Shown here piece after piece: positions 1 to 9,087 of a stretch of 64,000 nucleotides of DNA. A program made the position numbers and the translations under genes. Numbering within the stretch: the stretch's first letter is position 1; each line of letters starts with the position of its first letter. Location of the stretch: assembly GCA_965249955.1 (NCBI GenBank), contig OZ252261.1, forward strand, positions 868,001-932,000. The letters are read 5' to 3'. A model generated the notes under the pieces. That model saw only the letters and a list, made by a program, of their open reading frames with translations, had not been told where the DNA came from and made no database searches. Source of the DNA: SB11 sp965249955 (GTDB lineage Bacteria; Bacteroidota; Bacteroidia; UBA8524).

Positions 1-2522
1 TACCCGGTAAAATTCAAAAACAGAAAAAAATCACCCTGCAAGGATATAATGGCTACAGCATAACTACACTTACCCGTCGTGGCGATATACAGCGCTATGA
101 AATAATAATAACACCCGAAGAGATATTTGTATTTAAACTTGGTGGCACATCAGACTTTGCTGAGAACAAAGAAGCCGACAAGTTTTTTAAATCGATAAAA
201 CTAAATATACCTACGGCTACCAACTGGCAAACCTACACATCGGCCGATGGCTATTATAGTGCTCTAATGCCTCACAAACCCTTATACTATGGCGATACAA
301 GCCTTATTGGTACTTACCTAAACAGTGAGCCGTTAACAGCCATTGATTTTAATAATGGCAATGTATACAGCATACAAAAAACCAACCTGTACAATACAAG
401 TCAAACCACCGTTAGCGATTCGCTACTGATAGAAAAAGAGATATTTAACTTTAGCGACGCAAACTATTATACTGAGCTTGAGCGTACAAAAAGTATGGAA
501 GGCGAAAGACACATTGTTGATGCCAGATACCGTGTAGATGCTGATAACAATATGCGTGTACGCTACATAACCAATCGCAGCTTTTTGTACATACTATCCG
601 TTAAATATAAAAACGACAGTGCTGATGCTGATAAGTTTATAAAATCAATAAGCTTTGCAACGCCTCCAGCGCCTGTATACGAAGAATATACCGATACCTT
701 GTTGCACTTTACGGTAAGTACCACATCGCAAAAAAATGCTTTTGAACAATTACTGCGCAAACTAAGCCGCTACAAAGCAAAAGATAAACCCTACCTAACC
801 CTGCGTGAAAACAAGGTGTTTTTAGAAAACAAAAAATCAAACGAAGCAGTATCGGTAAACTATACCCGATACGGCAAATACGTTAGATTTAAAGATAGTG
901 CCGACTATTGGGATGAAATACGCAGCAATACCAACCCCGATAGCTCGTACATTATACTAAACCAAAAAATGTATACTAAAAACGGGTACAATATTTTAGA
1001 TATAGACTATACCGATACCGGCTGCACCTATGCCGTAAAACAACGCACTATACAACGCAATGCAGTGGTATACAACCTTACAACACTATACAACCACAAA
1101 ACAGGCCCTGCACCGTTTATTACCCGTTTTTATGAAACCTTTACACCAAAAGATACTACAATTGGTGAGCCTCTTTTTGGAGACAATGCAAAACTAATTT
1201 TGGATGATTTACACAGCAGCGACAGTGCTACTCGTGCTGAAGCACACAAATCATTACGCTCTGTAAGGGTTGGTAAAGCTGACTACAAAATATGGACTGC
1301 CGCTATTGATACACTTCAGCCTGAAAACGAAGACTATTTCGACTACAAATCAGGCATGATAACTGAATTGTGGGAGATAAAAACACAAGAAAACGTAGAC
1401 TACCTAAGTAAACTATACAAAAAAGCCGGCGATACGTTATCGTTTCAAATAGCGGCACTAAAAACACTTTTAAATATAGAAACAGCCGCATCGTACAAAG
1501 CTTTTAAAGAACTGATAATGGCTGAAACACCGCTAGGTAGCGGCTACGAGATTAACTCACTATTTTGGGGTATGACCGATAGCGTGCAGTTGGCATCAAC
1601 CTTATTTCCCGATTTGTTTGCGCTATTTCAGCTTGAAGAATACAAAGAAAAAATTGTTGATGTATTAGCCGACTTAGTAGACAGCAACGCCGTAAAAAAC
1701 GAGCAATACAAAGCCTTTTTACCCACTCTGAAAATTGAAGCCAAAAACGAGTTAAAACGCAAAACATCAAGCGAAGTTGAAGACGATAACGAGTACGATA
1801 GTTATAACTCATACAACAGCCGCAGCTTTTATAACCCATACCAAGCACAAGGCAACCGATACAGCAGCAACAACTACAACAGTTATTTGGGCAATTTGGC
1901 TACCGTGCTAATGCCCTACTATAATAGCGACAATACTGTAAAAGACTTTTTTAGCAAATTGCTACAACTGCAAAACAATAAAATACGCCTTAGCGTAGCC
2001 CTAAAAATGATGGAAAAGGGACACGATGTTCCCGATACTGTTTGGAAAGAAATTGCCCACAAAACAGGCTGGAGAACTGCCCTATACGAAGCATTGGAAG
2101 ACGCAAACAAGTTGGAAAAATTTCCTACTAAGTACATAAACCAAGATAGTATGACCAGAGTGCAACTTGAAAACAGCCTAAATGGTCGCTACGAGAAACT
2201 TGACACCATTACCCTACTTAGCAAACGCTATGTTGAGTTTGAAAACCACAAAGGCTACGCCTACCTGTACAAATACAAACACAAAGAAAACAAAACATGG
2301 AAACTAGCCCTTATAGGCTTGCAACCCGCTGATACTTTAAAAGCAAATACATCAACCCTAATATTTTCTATAGGCAACCGCATACGCGAAGACGAAGAAG
2401 CTACCATTGAAAGGCAGTTTACGGTATTGCTTAAAGAAAAAATGTTAAACATAGCCACCAAATCGTTTGGGTATGGAAATGACTATTACAGCGATGATGA
2501 AGAAATTTACGGCGATTATTAA
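1..2522 (+). CDS. Large protein of unknown function, 3' part only
   Basis: The reading frame is open to the left edge of the window, so the ATG at 267 is internal and the true start lies outside. At least 839 residues are visible. The N-terminal half holds repeated modules that each end in a similar F-(F/I)-K-S-I stretch, once just before position 215 and again near 650, which suggests tandem copies of one domain. The second half is helical and acidic, with a Ser/Asn/Tyr-rich low-complexity insert near 1790-1880, and resembles HEAT-like repeats. No catalytic motif is visible. The gene ends in TAA and runs into a strong hairpin terminator shared with the convergent gene. I do not recognise the family. 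An envelope protein is possible but the N-terminus that would show it is missing. Confidence 0.85.
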   Translation, partial: PGKIQKQKKITLQGYNGYSITTLTRRGDIQRYEIIITPEEIFVFKLGGTSDFAENKEADKFFKSIKLNIPTATNWQTYTSADGYYSALMPHKPLYYGDTSLIGTYLNSEPLTAIDFNNGNVYSIQKTNLYNTSQTTVSDSLLIEKEIFNFSDANYYTELERTKSMEGERHIVDARYRVDADNNMRVRYITNRSFLYILSVKYKNDSADADKFIKSISFATPPAPVYEEYTDTLLHFTVSTTSQKNAFEQLLRKLSRYKAKDKPYLTLRENKVFLENKKSNEAVSVNYTRYGKYVRFKDSADYWDEIRSNTNPDSSYIILNQKMYTKNGYNILDIDYTDTGCTYAVKQRTIQRNAVVYNLTTLYNHKTGPAPFITRFYETFTPKDTTIGEPLFGDNAKLILDDLHSSDSATRAEAHKSLRSVRVGKADYKIWTAAIDTLQPENEDYFDYKSGMITELWEIKTQENVDYLSKLYKKAGDTLSFQIAALKTLLNIETAASYKAFKELIMAETPLGSGYEINSLFWGMTDSVQLASTLFPDLFALFQLEEYKEKIVDVLADLVDSNAVKNEQYKAFLPTLKIEAKNELKRKTSSEVEDDNEYDSYNSYNSRSFYNPYQAQGNRYSSNNYNSYLGNLATVLMPYYNSDNTVKDFFSKLLQLQNNKIRLSVALKMMEKGHDVPDTVWKEIAHKTGWRTALYEALEDANKLEKFPTKYINQDSMTRVQLENSLNGRYEKLDTITLLSKRYVEFENHKGYAYLYKYKHKENKTWKLALIGLQPADTLKANTSTLIFSIGNRIREDEEATIERQFTVLLKEKMLNIATKSFGYGNDYYSDDEEIYGDY

Positions 2523-2546
2523 TTCATAATACCGCACTAGCTAAAA

Positions 2547-2576
2547 ACAAAAAAGCCCCTAATGGGGCTTTTTTGT
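2547..2576. terminator. Bidirectional hairpin terminator
   Basis: A perfect 13-bp stem with loop TAAT and an A-run and T-run on its outer arms lies between two convergent genes, so it can serve both. Confidence 0.85.
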
Positions 2577-2600
2577 TTAGTAAATTTTTATTGCCGCTTG

Positions 2601-3263
2601 CTAATTAACATTAATAGAAATTTGCCCACGCACCTTAAATAAGCGTAAAATAGAATCTAGGGGAATTTCTACATCATCAAAAGCAGGGTTTTCACTGCAA
2701 AGCAATATCATTTCTTTTTCTGACGGATGCTTGCGAATGTACTTTACCGTGCGGTAATCATCAGTAATCACAAGGTATATCTCGCCATACAATATAATAG
2801 CTTTGTTTTTTACCTCCTTAACAGCCACAATGTACCCGTTTTTAATTTTGGGGTACATACTATCGCCATATATAGGCACAGCAAAATCACAATCTTTAAA
2901 AGCAGGTATCGAAATAAAATATTCAGGCTCTTCGCGTTCATCGGCAAACACCGGAAACGCCGAAGCCGTAACATCTATATTGTAATACGGTATTTGAGGT
3001 TCGGCAGCCACACCGTGAAGGTTTTTTTCAATATAGGGTTTGGGCTTTGTGGTTTCGTGCCTTTCAGAAAACACATTAAGCAAGGTTTCAATAGGTTCAT
3101 CTATTGCATCGGCCAATTTTTTTGCTTGTGAGTATTTAATATCATCGGCAGTAAGCAATCTATTAAGATTTTGATAGCTCATATTAAGCTTATTACTAAC
3201 CTCTTGCAGGGTTAAGCCCTTTTTGTGTGCAATTTCTTTATAAACGTTGCTAAGGTTTTCCAT
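2601..3263 (-). CDS. XRE-family repressor with S24 (LexA/CI-like) peptidase domain
   Basis: The 220-residue protein has an N-terminal helix-turn-helix (about residues 5-65) and a C-terminal S24 fold. The S24 serine is Ser135 in the GDSMYP motif and the matching lysine is Lys174. This is the architecture of CI/LexA-type repressors, which bind operators as dimers and, in many members, self-cleave under RecA stimulation. I see no clear Ala-Gly cleavage pair in the linker, so cleavage is uncertain. No phage genes lie nearby, so this is probably a chromosomal stress regulator rather than a prophage remnant. A -7 box TAAGTTTG lies just upstream, flanked by a TTTCAC/GTGAAA inverted repeat that could be its own operator. 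Confidence 0.85.
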   Translation of the reverse strand: MENLSNVYKEIAHKKGLTLQEVSNKLNMSYQNLNRLLTADDIKYSQAKKLADAIDEPIETLLNVFSERHETTKPKPYIEKNLHGVAAEPQIPYYNIDVTASAFPVFADEREEPEYFISIPAFKDCDFAVPIYGDSMYPKIKNGYIVAVKEVKNKAIILYGEIYLVITDDYRTVKYIRKHPSEKEMILLCSENPAFDDVEIPLDSILRLFKVRGQISINVN

Positions 3264-3606
3264 TTATTTCACCGTTTTTATTTACAAACTTACGTGAAAC
3301 ATTTCTGTTTTTATCAAATTAATAATCATTTTTATTTCTATATAAAAACACAAATGTTTACAATTTTGTTGATAAATCACATTTAAACAGCAAAACTCTT
3401 TACACATAAGCCTTTATAGATGTATAAAATTCTTTACACACAAGTATCGATATAAAGTAAGAGGTAGAGGGTGGAAAGTAAAAAGACCAAAACCCTAAAG
3501 TATTCCCCTCATCATCTTGACATCCAACATCTAACTATCATTCTATTAATAAGAAGTCGAAAAATTAAATTCTACAGCCTAGCCTCACATCCTACATCTA
3601 ACATTA
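3264..3606. repeat. AT-rich gene-free stretch with degenerate intergenic repeat
   Basis: No gene is visible. From about 3455 the sequence is rich in the ACATC/CATCT phrases and the AAGTAAGAGGTAGA-like phrase that recur near 31.6, 37.9 and 56.1 kb, so it appears to be a degenerate copy of the same intergenic repeat. Confidence 0.45.
3285..3292 (-). promoter_or_regulatory. Putative -7 box of the S24 regulator
   Basis: The minus strand reads TAAGTTTG, matching the Bacteroidota TAnnTTTG box, 21 nt before the ATG. TTTCAC at 3267-3272 and GTGAAA at 3294-3299 flank it as an inverted repeat, an arrangement that would suit autorepression. Confidence 0.45.
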
Positions 3607-4953
3607 CTACTGCCCTACCACCATTAAACTATCGGCTTTGGTTCGTATTTTTAACCAGTTGTATATGCGCTGTGTTTCTTGTTTACTAACTCTTTTACTA
3701 TAACGTACAAACGCAACGTGTACAGTATCAAACCGCTCCGACCGATTATTGTACAACACGGTGGGCTGCACCGTAAAATACTCAACATTTTTATTTAGGG
3801 CACAAAACTCTTTCGATATATCAGCAATAGGCAATTGCTGTGCTTTATACTTTAGCAGCTCATCTTCAAGCAAACTTATCTTCTCATCTTTGCTGCGTAT
3901 TGCATCTTCGTTTCTAGTGTATAATTCTTCTAAAATACCCGTTTTAATATCGTCAACATTTATATCCTGCGTTTCTTGTATACCTTGCTTCACTACAAGT
4001 TTACAATCGCCAATACCATAGTAAGCCCTTTGGCTGTTTATATTATCAATGGTTTGCTGCTCTACGGGTTCTCCAATCAAAAAAACCTCCAGCACTTTAC
4101 TACCCGCCGAATCTTGAGTGAGCTTTTGGTTCATCACCCGTGTATTAGGAAAATTAAACTCTTGCTCAACATACTGGGCTACATTATTGTTATATACCGT
4201 GCGCTGTACAATATTGTACGCAATATAAATACTTGGCAATGCGGTAACTACCACTATAAATGTAACGTATCTTTTTACCTTTTTTTGGCGCACCAAATCG
4301 GCATGTTCTTTTTTATGAAAACGCAAAAAACGGACAATGGCCAATGTAGCAAGGCTTACAAAAACTGCATTAATAAAAAACAAATACAATGCACCGCCAA
4401 AGTAGTACATATTGCCTGTGGCCAAACCAAACCCCGCAGTGCACAAAGGAGGCATAAGGGCGGTAGCTATTGCCACACCGGGTATTACATTTCCCTTTTC
4501 TTTGGTTGATGTAGCCACAATACCTGCCAAGCCGCCAAAAAGTGCTATCAAAACATCCCAAATGGTGGGGGTTGTGCGCGCTAACAGTTCGCTTTGGGCT
4601 TCGCGCAGGGGACTAATTAAAAAATAAGTGGTTGATGTGATAAGGCTTATAACCATCATTACCAGCAAGTTTCTACCTGCCTTTTTTATTAGCTCAAAAT
4701 CATAAATACCTGCACCTAAGCCTATACCCATTATAGGCCCCATAAGGGGGGATATAAGCATGGCACCAATTATTACCGCTGCCGAATCAACATTTAAGCC
4801 AATTGAAGCTATAAATATGGCAAACACCAATACCCATACGTTTATTCCCTTAAACTCAACACTTTTGGTAATAGATTCTATTACTTCTTGCTCTGACGAT
4901 TTATAATTATCAAGGCTAAAAAGATTGTACAAGTAGCGGCGTAAAGTATTCAT
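3607..4953 (-). CDS. DUF389 (TIGR00341-type) membrane protein
   Basis: The N-terminal half has about six hydrophobic helices with the glycine/proline-rich signatures of DUF389, including an IGAMLISPLMGPI stretch in the first helices and an ATALMPPLCTAG stretch later. The C-terminal half (after about residue 240) is soluble, with a short coiled segment near residues 350-370, and is probably extracytoplasmic or cytosolic. The family is widespread and of unproven function; transport or signalling has been suggested. An upstream TTG at 4986 would add 11 residues, but the ATG at 4953 gives a more normal N-terminus. The gene sits alone between the S24 regulator and the TonB receptor, all on the same strand. 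Confidence 0.85.
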   Translation of the reverse strand: MNTLRRYLYNLFSLDNYKSSEQEVIESITKSVEFKGINVWVLVFAIFIASIGLNVDSAAVIIGAMLISPLMGPIMGIGLGAGIYDFELIKKAGRNLLVMMVISLITSTTYFLISPLREAQSELLARTTPTIWDVLIALFGGLAGIVATSTKEKGNVIPGVAIATALMPPLCTAGFGLATGNMYYFGGALYLFFINAVFVSLATLAIVRFLRFHKKEHADLVRQKKVKRYVTFIVVVTALPSIYIAYNIVQRTVYNNNVAQYVEQEFNFPNTRVMNQKLTQDSAGSKVLEVFLIGEPVEQQTIDNINSQRAYYGIGDCKLVVKQGIQETQDINVDDIKTGILEELYTRNEDAIRSKDEKISLLEDELLKYKAQQLPIADISKEFCALNKNVEYFTVQPTVLYNNRSERFDTVHVAFVRYSKRVSKQETQRIYNWLKIRTKADSLMVVGQ

Positions 4954-5040
4954 GGCAGCAGTTTGTGCTAAAATAAGCAATTGCAAGTAAAAGAATTGCT
5001 ACGCACAAAAAATGGTTGAGAAAATATTAATCAACAACAA

Positions 5041-7908
5041 TTAAAACTTAACGCTAATACCCGTCATTATATGACGTTGTGCCATGTAACGCGAAGGATC
5101 GTTTGGAGGAGTACCGCTTGAACGAGGGTCGCGAGGGTCGGGGTAGCTAGGGTCGCGCCACTCGGTAGGCACAGGGTCGCCTTGTTGCCATGCGCGGCCT
5201 GTAACGGGGTTTACACGGGCGGTGTTTAAAGTATTTAGCAAGTTAGTAATCTCTACCGTCCATGCTATTTGCGTACCCTTTACATTCCACCACTTTTTAA
5301 AGTTAAAATCAAAGTTTAAGGTATAACGCCCCAATTCTGAATAACGCGAGTTAGCATCTTGGTTTACTATATATATGGGTCGACCAGTGGCAGGCTCATC
5401 ACCTTGATAAATGTAGGGCGTGTAGCGTATGCCTGAACGAAGTACACCTTCTAAATAAAACGACATACGGTTTATCCATTTTTGCCCCCAATAGCCGCTT
5501 TTGTTGTTCAAAATAAAAACGTGGTTCATTTTTATGTCCCAAGGACTACTCCAAGGTAAAAAGAACTCACGGGTGTCTTGGCGGTTACCTTCGCCCAAAA
5601 TTTCTTTTAAACTTTCTGATGCGGATGAACTTTGCCCTGTGGCCACCATATAAGCTACTGATATTTGACCTTGATACCATTTGCCAATACGTTTTAAATA
5701 ACCTACCTCAACACCACGAATACGAGCATAATCGCTATTAATACGCACCGAGCGGGCTACTTCCCTACCCGTTACATCTTTTACCAATATGCTGGCTGTG
5801 GTAATAAAATCGTAATTATCACGCCAATAAGCCGATGTAGTAAGTACATCATTATCGGTAATAGCAGTTTTTAGTCCAAGCTCGTACGAAATACTAACCT
5901 CAGGATTAAGGTTTGGGTTTCCTAAACGGGCTATTGTTGAACGGTCGCTGTAATATGGGTTCAAACCTGTGTATACAAATGATGGATGGGGCAAAATGGT
6001 ACTGTGCCCATAATTAAAAAACAACATTTGTTTTTGGTTGATAGGAAACGATGCCGAAATTTTTGGCAAAAACCTAAACTTAAACCTGCGTCCTAATATT
6101 TCCGAAGAGCTGTTAATATATTCTTCACGTATTTCATCACGAATTTGGGCGCGGGGGTCGGCCACTGCATCATCAACATACTTACCCGGCATCCAATACT
6201 CAAAACGTGCACCTACTTCGGCTATCAAACCTTTGTAACGCACTCTGTCGGTAACAAAAACACCCCCACGAGAGGGTTTCACACGCCATGCCTCGCTATA
6301 ATCACCCAATCGGTACGATTGGGTAGTAGTTCCATTGGCCAATTGTATTGGGGCACCCACCCAAGGGCGACCTATATCTATCCACTGCAAATCTTGCATT
6401 TTCACTTCAGCACCAAACGAAAGTTTGTTTAGCGAGTTATCTTCAGGGTTTTGGGTGATAATATTACCCACTGCTTTTAGGGTATACTCTTCAATAAAGT
6501 GATCGTGCCAAAGGGTAGCTATACCGCCGTTGTTGTATACACCGGGGGCAGGGTTAACAAATACTACTTCATCGTTAGGGTTGTACACACCTACGGGGTA
6601 CGATACTATTGAGCGCGGGTCGAACTCGCTATTTACCACATTGGGTCTCCAATCTCTACCGTTTGCATCTGCACGCAGACGGGCAAAAAAGCGTGAAGCA
6701 GTAACCTCGTAGTTAAATTTTTTACGCAATAAGTGCCTAAAGTTTACAATCATCAAATTAGCATCGTGGGTAAAAGTATTGGCATTATCCATTTGCTCTT
6801 GAAAACTATACTGATAACCGGGCGAAAAAGGCACATCGTTACCCGTAATGCGCAGCATATTAACATCTTGGTTTACCGTTATGGTTTTGTTGTAGGTAAG
6901 ACTAAGTGTTTTTGTACTATCTATTCTATAATTCAGTTTTAGCAAGGCACTCCAGCGGTTATCTAAATAAGGCGTTAAACCTGTATTGGGATAGATGGAT
7001 GATTTTACTTGGTTGGGAGGATTTAATGTGTAATTATCCGTAAAAAAATTACGGAAAGCCATAAAATAGCGCAGCTTTTTAGAGTTTTTACGAAACAGCC
7101 ACTTAGCAGGGCCACCAATAGTAACCTCACTTACCTGCGAGTTCCAAGTAGATTTTAAATCTCTATTAAACCCAAAATTATCACGCTTATGCAGAATAGA
7201 AATCTCCATACTATCACCTCCCGAGCGTGTTCTGGCATTTACCACACCCGATGTAGCATCGCCCACATCGGCAGTTGCACCACCCGTATTAATATCTACC
7301 GAGCTAAGTGCATTTGAACCTATATCTATACCAAAACCTGTACCCGCCAAAGGGTCTTTTGCCGAAACACCGTCAATTAAAAAACCTGTTTCATACGTAC
7401 GGCCTCCGCGTATAAACACACCCGCAGGGGTATTTACCACACCGGGTTGTGTATTTATTATAGCTTGTATTTGGCGCACAGGAGCTTCTTCAATTTGGTC
7501 TTTACCCACAGTATTCAATGTGCGAGGCACTTCTACATCCACCAACGGTTTTTCACCAATAACCACAACCTCGCCCACATCAACAGTTTGCTCACTTATT
7601 TCAGCATCCTTTTCTACCGTTTGCCCTGCTACTACCTTAACACCCGTAATAATTGCCGATTGATAGCCTATTACCCTTACCTCAAGGGTATAATTACCCG
7701 GTTTTACATTAGTAATAGTATAATAGCCGTCCAAATCAGAAGGTGCACCGATAGACGAACCTTTAATAATTATGGTAGCACCTACCATACCCTCTTTGGT
7801 TTTTTTATCCGTAATGCGGCCTTTTATAGTGCCCGTTTGCGCCCATAGGGCAGCAGGCAAAATAAACAACAATATCAAAAAGATATTTTTCTTGTATCGA
7901 AACTCCAT
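5041..7908 (-). CDS. TonB-dependent receptor with CarboxypepD-like N-terminal domain
   Basis: The 955-residue outer-membrane protein has a signal peptide (1-23, ending ALWAQ), a CarboxypepD_reg-like domain (about 25-112), a TonB plug (about 120-235, with the VFIRGGR and FLIDGVSAKDP stretches) and a long 22-strand-type barrel that ends in Phe. Such receptors import siderophores, vitamins, metals or oligosaccharides using TonB energy. No SusD partner lies next to it, so a SusCD glycan role is not supported, and the ligand is unknown. A Pro/Asp/Arg-rich stretch just before the last strand is probably an extracellular or periplasmic loop. It is divergent from sodA, with 337 bp between the starts. 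Confidence 0.93.
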   Translation of the reverse strand: MEFRYKKNIFLILLFILPAALWAQTGTIKGRITDKKTKEGMVGATIIIKGSSIGAPSDLDGYYTITNVKPGNYTLEVRVIGYQSAIITGVKVVAGQTVEKDAEISEQTVDVGEVVVIGEKPLVDVEVPRTLNTVGKDQIEEAPVRQIQAIINTQPGVVNTPAGVFIRGGRTYETGFLIDGVSAKDPLAGTGFGIDIGSNALSSVDINTGGATADVGDATSGVVNARTRSGGDSMEISILHKRDNFGFNRDLKSTWNSQVSEVTIGGPAKWLFRKNSKKLRYFMAFRNFFTDNYTLNPPNQVKSSIYPNTGLTPYLDNRWSALLKLNYRIDSTKTLSLTYNKTITVNQDVNMLRITGNDVPFSPGYQYSFQEQMDNANTFTHDANLMIVNFRHLLRKKFNYEVTASRFFARLRADANGRDWRPNVVNSEFDPRSIVSYPVGVYNPNDEVVFVNPAPGVYNNGGIATLWHDHFIEEYTLKAVGNIITQNPEDNSLNKLSFGAEVKMQDLQWIDIGRPWVGAPIQLANGTTTQSYRLGDYSEAWRVKPSRGGVFVTDRVRYKGLIAEVGARFEYWMPGKYVDDAVADPRAQIRDEIREEYINSSSEILGRRFKFRFLPKISASFPINQKQMLFFNYGHSTILPHPSFVYTGLNPYYSDRSTIARLGNPNLNPEVSISYELGLKTAITDNDVLTTSAYWRDNYDFITTASILVKDVTGREVARSVRINSDYARIRGVEVGYLKRIGKWYQGQISVAYMVATGQSSSASESLKEILGEGNRQDTREFFLPWSSPWDIKMNHVFILNNKSGYWGQKWINRMSFYLEGVLRSGIRYTPYIYQGDEPATGRPIYIVNQDANSRYSELGRYTLNFDFNFKKWWNVKGTQIAWTVEITNLLNTLNTARVNPVTGRAWQQGDPVPTEWRDPSYPDPRDPRSSGTPPNDPSRYMAQRHIMTGISVKF

Positions 7909-8245
7909 TTAATTTTCTTACGCCACGAAAATAAGTGCTATTTGGCATTATACTATTAACAGTTTATTAAGAGGCCGATTTTCATTAAACATTTGTAATG
8001 GAAGATTTTGCCTTAATCCCTTTACAGATTAAAACCTGCCGCTATTTACACCCCTATATATTGCCGACTGGGCTACGCAGCACAGGTTTTAAACCAATAA
8101 AAAAACCATAAGCCAAATGCCCGGCAGTTTAAAAACATTAAACTTATACACTATTAAGCACATAATGAACTAAAATTAATATTGGTTTGTTAATATTGAA
8201 GACTGATTTTATTGTTTAACACTTTAAAGAAGAAAGACTAATACA
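7909..8245. other. Intergenic region between divergent TonB receptor and sodA
   Basis: No gene is visible. The region must hold both promoters. The only structure I see is AAAACCTG near 8033 repeated inverted as CAGGTTTT near 8083, enclosing a more GC-rich stretch of about 45 nt. No -7 box could be assigned with confidence. Confidence 0.4.
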
Positions 8246-8842
8246 ATGGCTTTTGAACTACCTAAATTAGATTATGCGTACGACGCATTAGAGCCGCACA
8301 TTGATGCGCGCACCATGGAAATACACCATAGCAAACACCACAATGCTTATGTAACTAACCTTAACAAGGCAATAGAAGGTACCGACGCTGCAAATATGAG
8401 CATTGAAGATATTTGCAAAAATATTAGCAAATATCCGGCTGCTATTAGAAACAACGGTGGCGGACACTACAACCACAGCTTGTTTTGGAAAGTAATGGCA
8501 CCCAACAAAGGCGGACAGCCTACCGGCGCATTGGCCGATGCTATAAATGCAGCTTTTGGCAGCTTTGATGCCTTTAAAGAGCAATTTGCAGCCGCCGCAG
8601 CTACCCGTTTTGGTAGCGGATGGGCTTGGCTAATAAAAAATGCCGAAGGCAAACTACAAGTAACCAGCACCCCAAACCAAGACAATCCTTTGATGGATGT
8701 TGCCGAAGTAAAAGGTACACCTATTTTGGGTGTTGATGTATGGGAACACGCCTACTACCTAAACTACCAAAACCGTCGCCCTGATTATGTAGCGGCATTT
8801 TGGAATGTAGTGAATTGGGATGAAGTAGCAGCCCGTTTTTAA
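8246..8842 (+). CDS. sodA: Superoxide dismutase, Mn type
   Basis: This 198-residue protein disproportionates superoxide in the cytosol. All four metal ligands are present: His27, His77, Asp164 and His168, the last two within DVWEHAYY. The GGHYNHSLFW context, with glycine rather than glutamine before the second ligand, plus Gln145 in NQDNPL, is the Mn-type (or cambialistic) arrangement; Fe-SODs carry the active-site Gln at the other position. Length matches the family. It is a single gene with its own strong terminator. Confidence 0.95.
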   Translation: MAFELPKLDYAYDALEPHIDARTMEIHHSKHHNAYVTNLNKAIEGTDAANMSIEDICKNISKYPAAIRNNGGGHYNHSLFWKVMAPNKGGQPTGALADAINAAFGSFDAFKEQFAAAAATRFGSGWAWLIKNAEGKLQVTSTPNQDNPLMDVAEVKGTPILGVDVWEHAYYLNYQNRRPDYVAAFWNVVNWDEVAARF

Positions 8843-8868
8843 TTACAAAATTGAAACAAAAACATACC

Positions 8869-8902
8869 AAAGGGGGGCAGTAAACTGCCCCCCTTTTTTT
8901 TG
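8869..8902 (+). terminator. Terminator after sodA
   Basis: GGGGGGCAGT pairs with ACTGCCCCCC, followed by a run of eight Ts. Confidence 0.9.
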
Positions 8903-8984
8903 TGTTGTACAACGCTTAATAAAAACAACAACACTTTTAGCTTTAGGCTTCTAGCAGAAAAAAGACTTTGTATTGAACCTTTGT

Positions 8985-8992
8985 TAAGTTTG
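8985..8992 (+). promoter_or_regulatory. Putative -7 box of the macroglobulin gene
   Basis: TAAGTTTG matches TAnnTTTG. A TTTG lies 14 nt upstream, closer than usual, so the -33 assignment is weak. The implied leader is about 90 nt. Confidence 0.35.
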
Positions 8993-9087
8993 TGTGAACT
9001 ATGCTATAAAGCAAGGCAAGGTTGCAACCTTACCAAAAGTAAACCCGTTTAATAAAAACAACCGCCTGCCAAATTGGTACTTTGTGT

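Noticed and set aside
2727..3131. A 134-codon plus-strand frame opposite the S24 regulator
   Set aside because: Antisense shadow of a clearly recognised gene; Phe/Ile/Tyr-rich composition typical of such shadows in AT-rich DNA.
2601..3263. Prophage repressor
   Set aside because: No integrase, structural or lysis genes are nearby; the neighbours are ordinary chromosomal genes.
8025..8095. Possible structured RNA or riboswitch between the TonB receptor and sodA
   Set aside because: Only the outer 8-bp arms pair; the inside does not fold into a known aptamer by eye and no cobalamin or metal riboswitch landmarks are seen.
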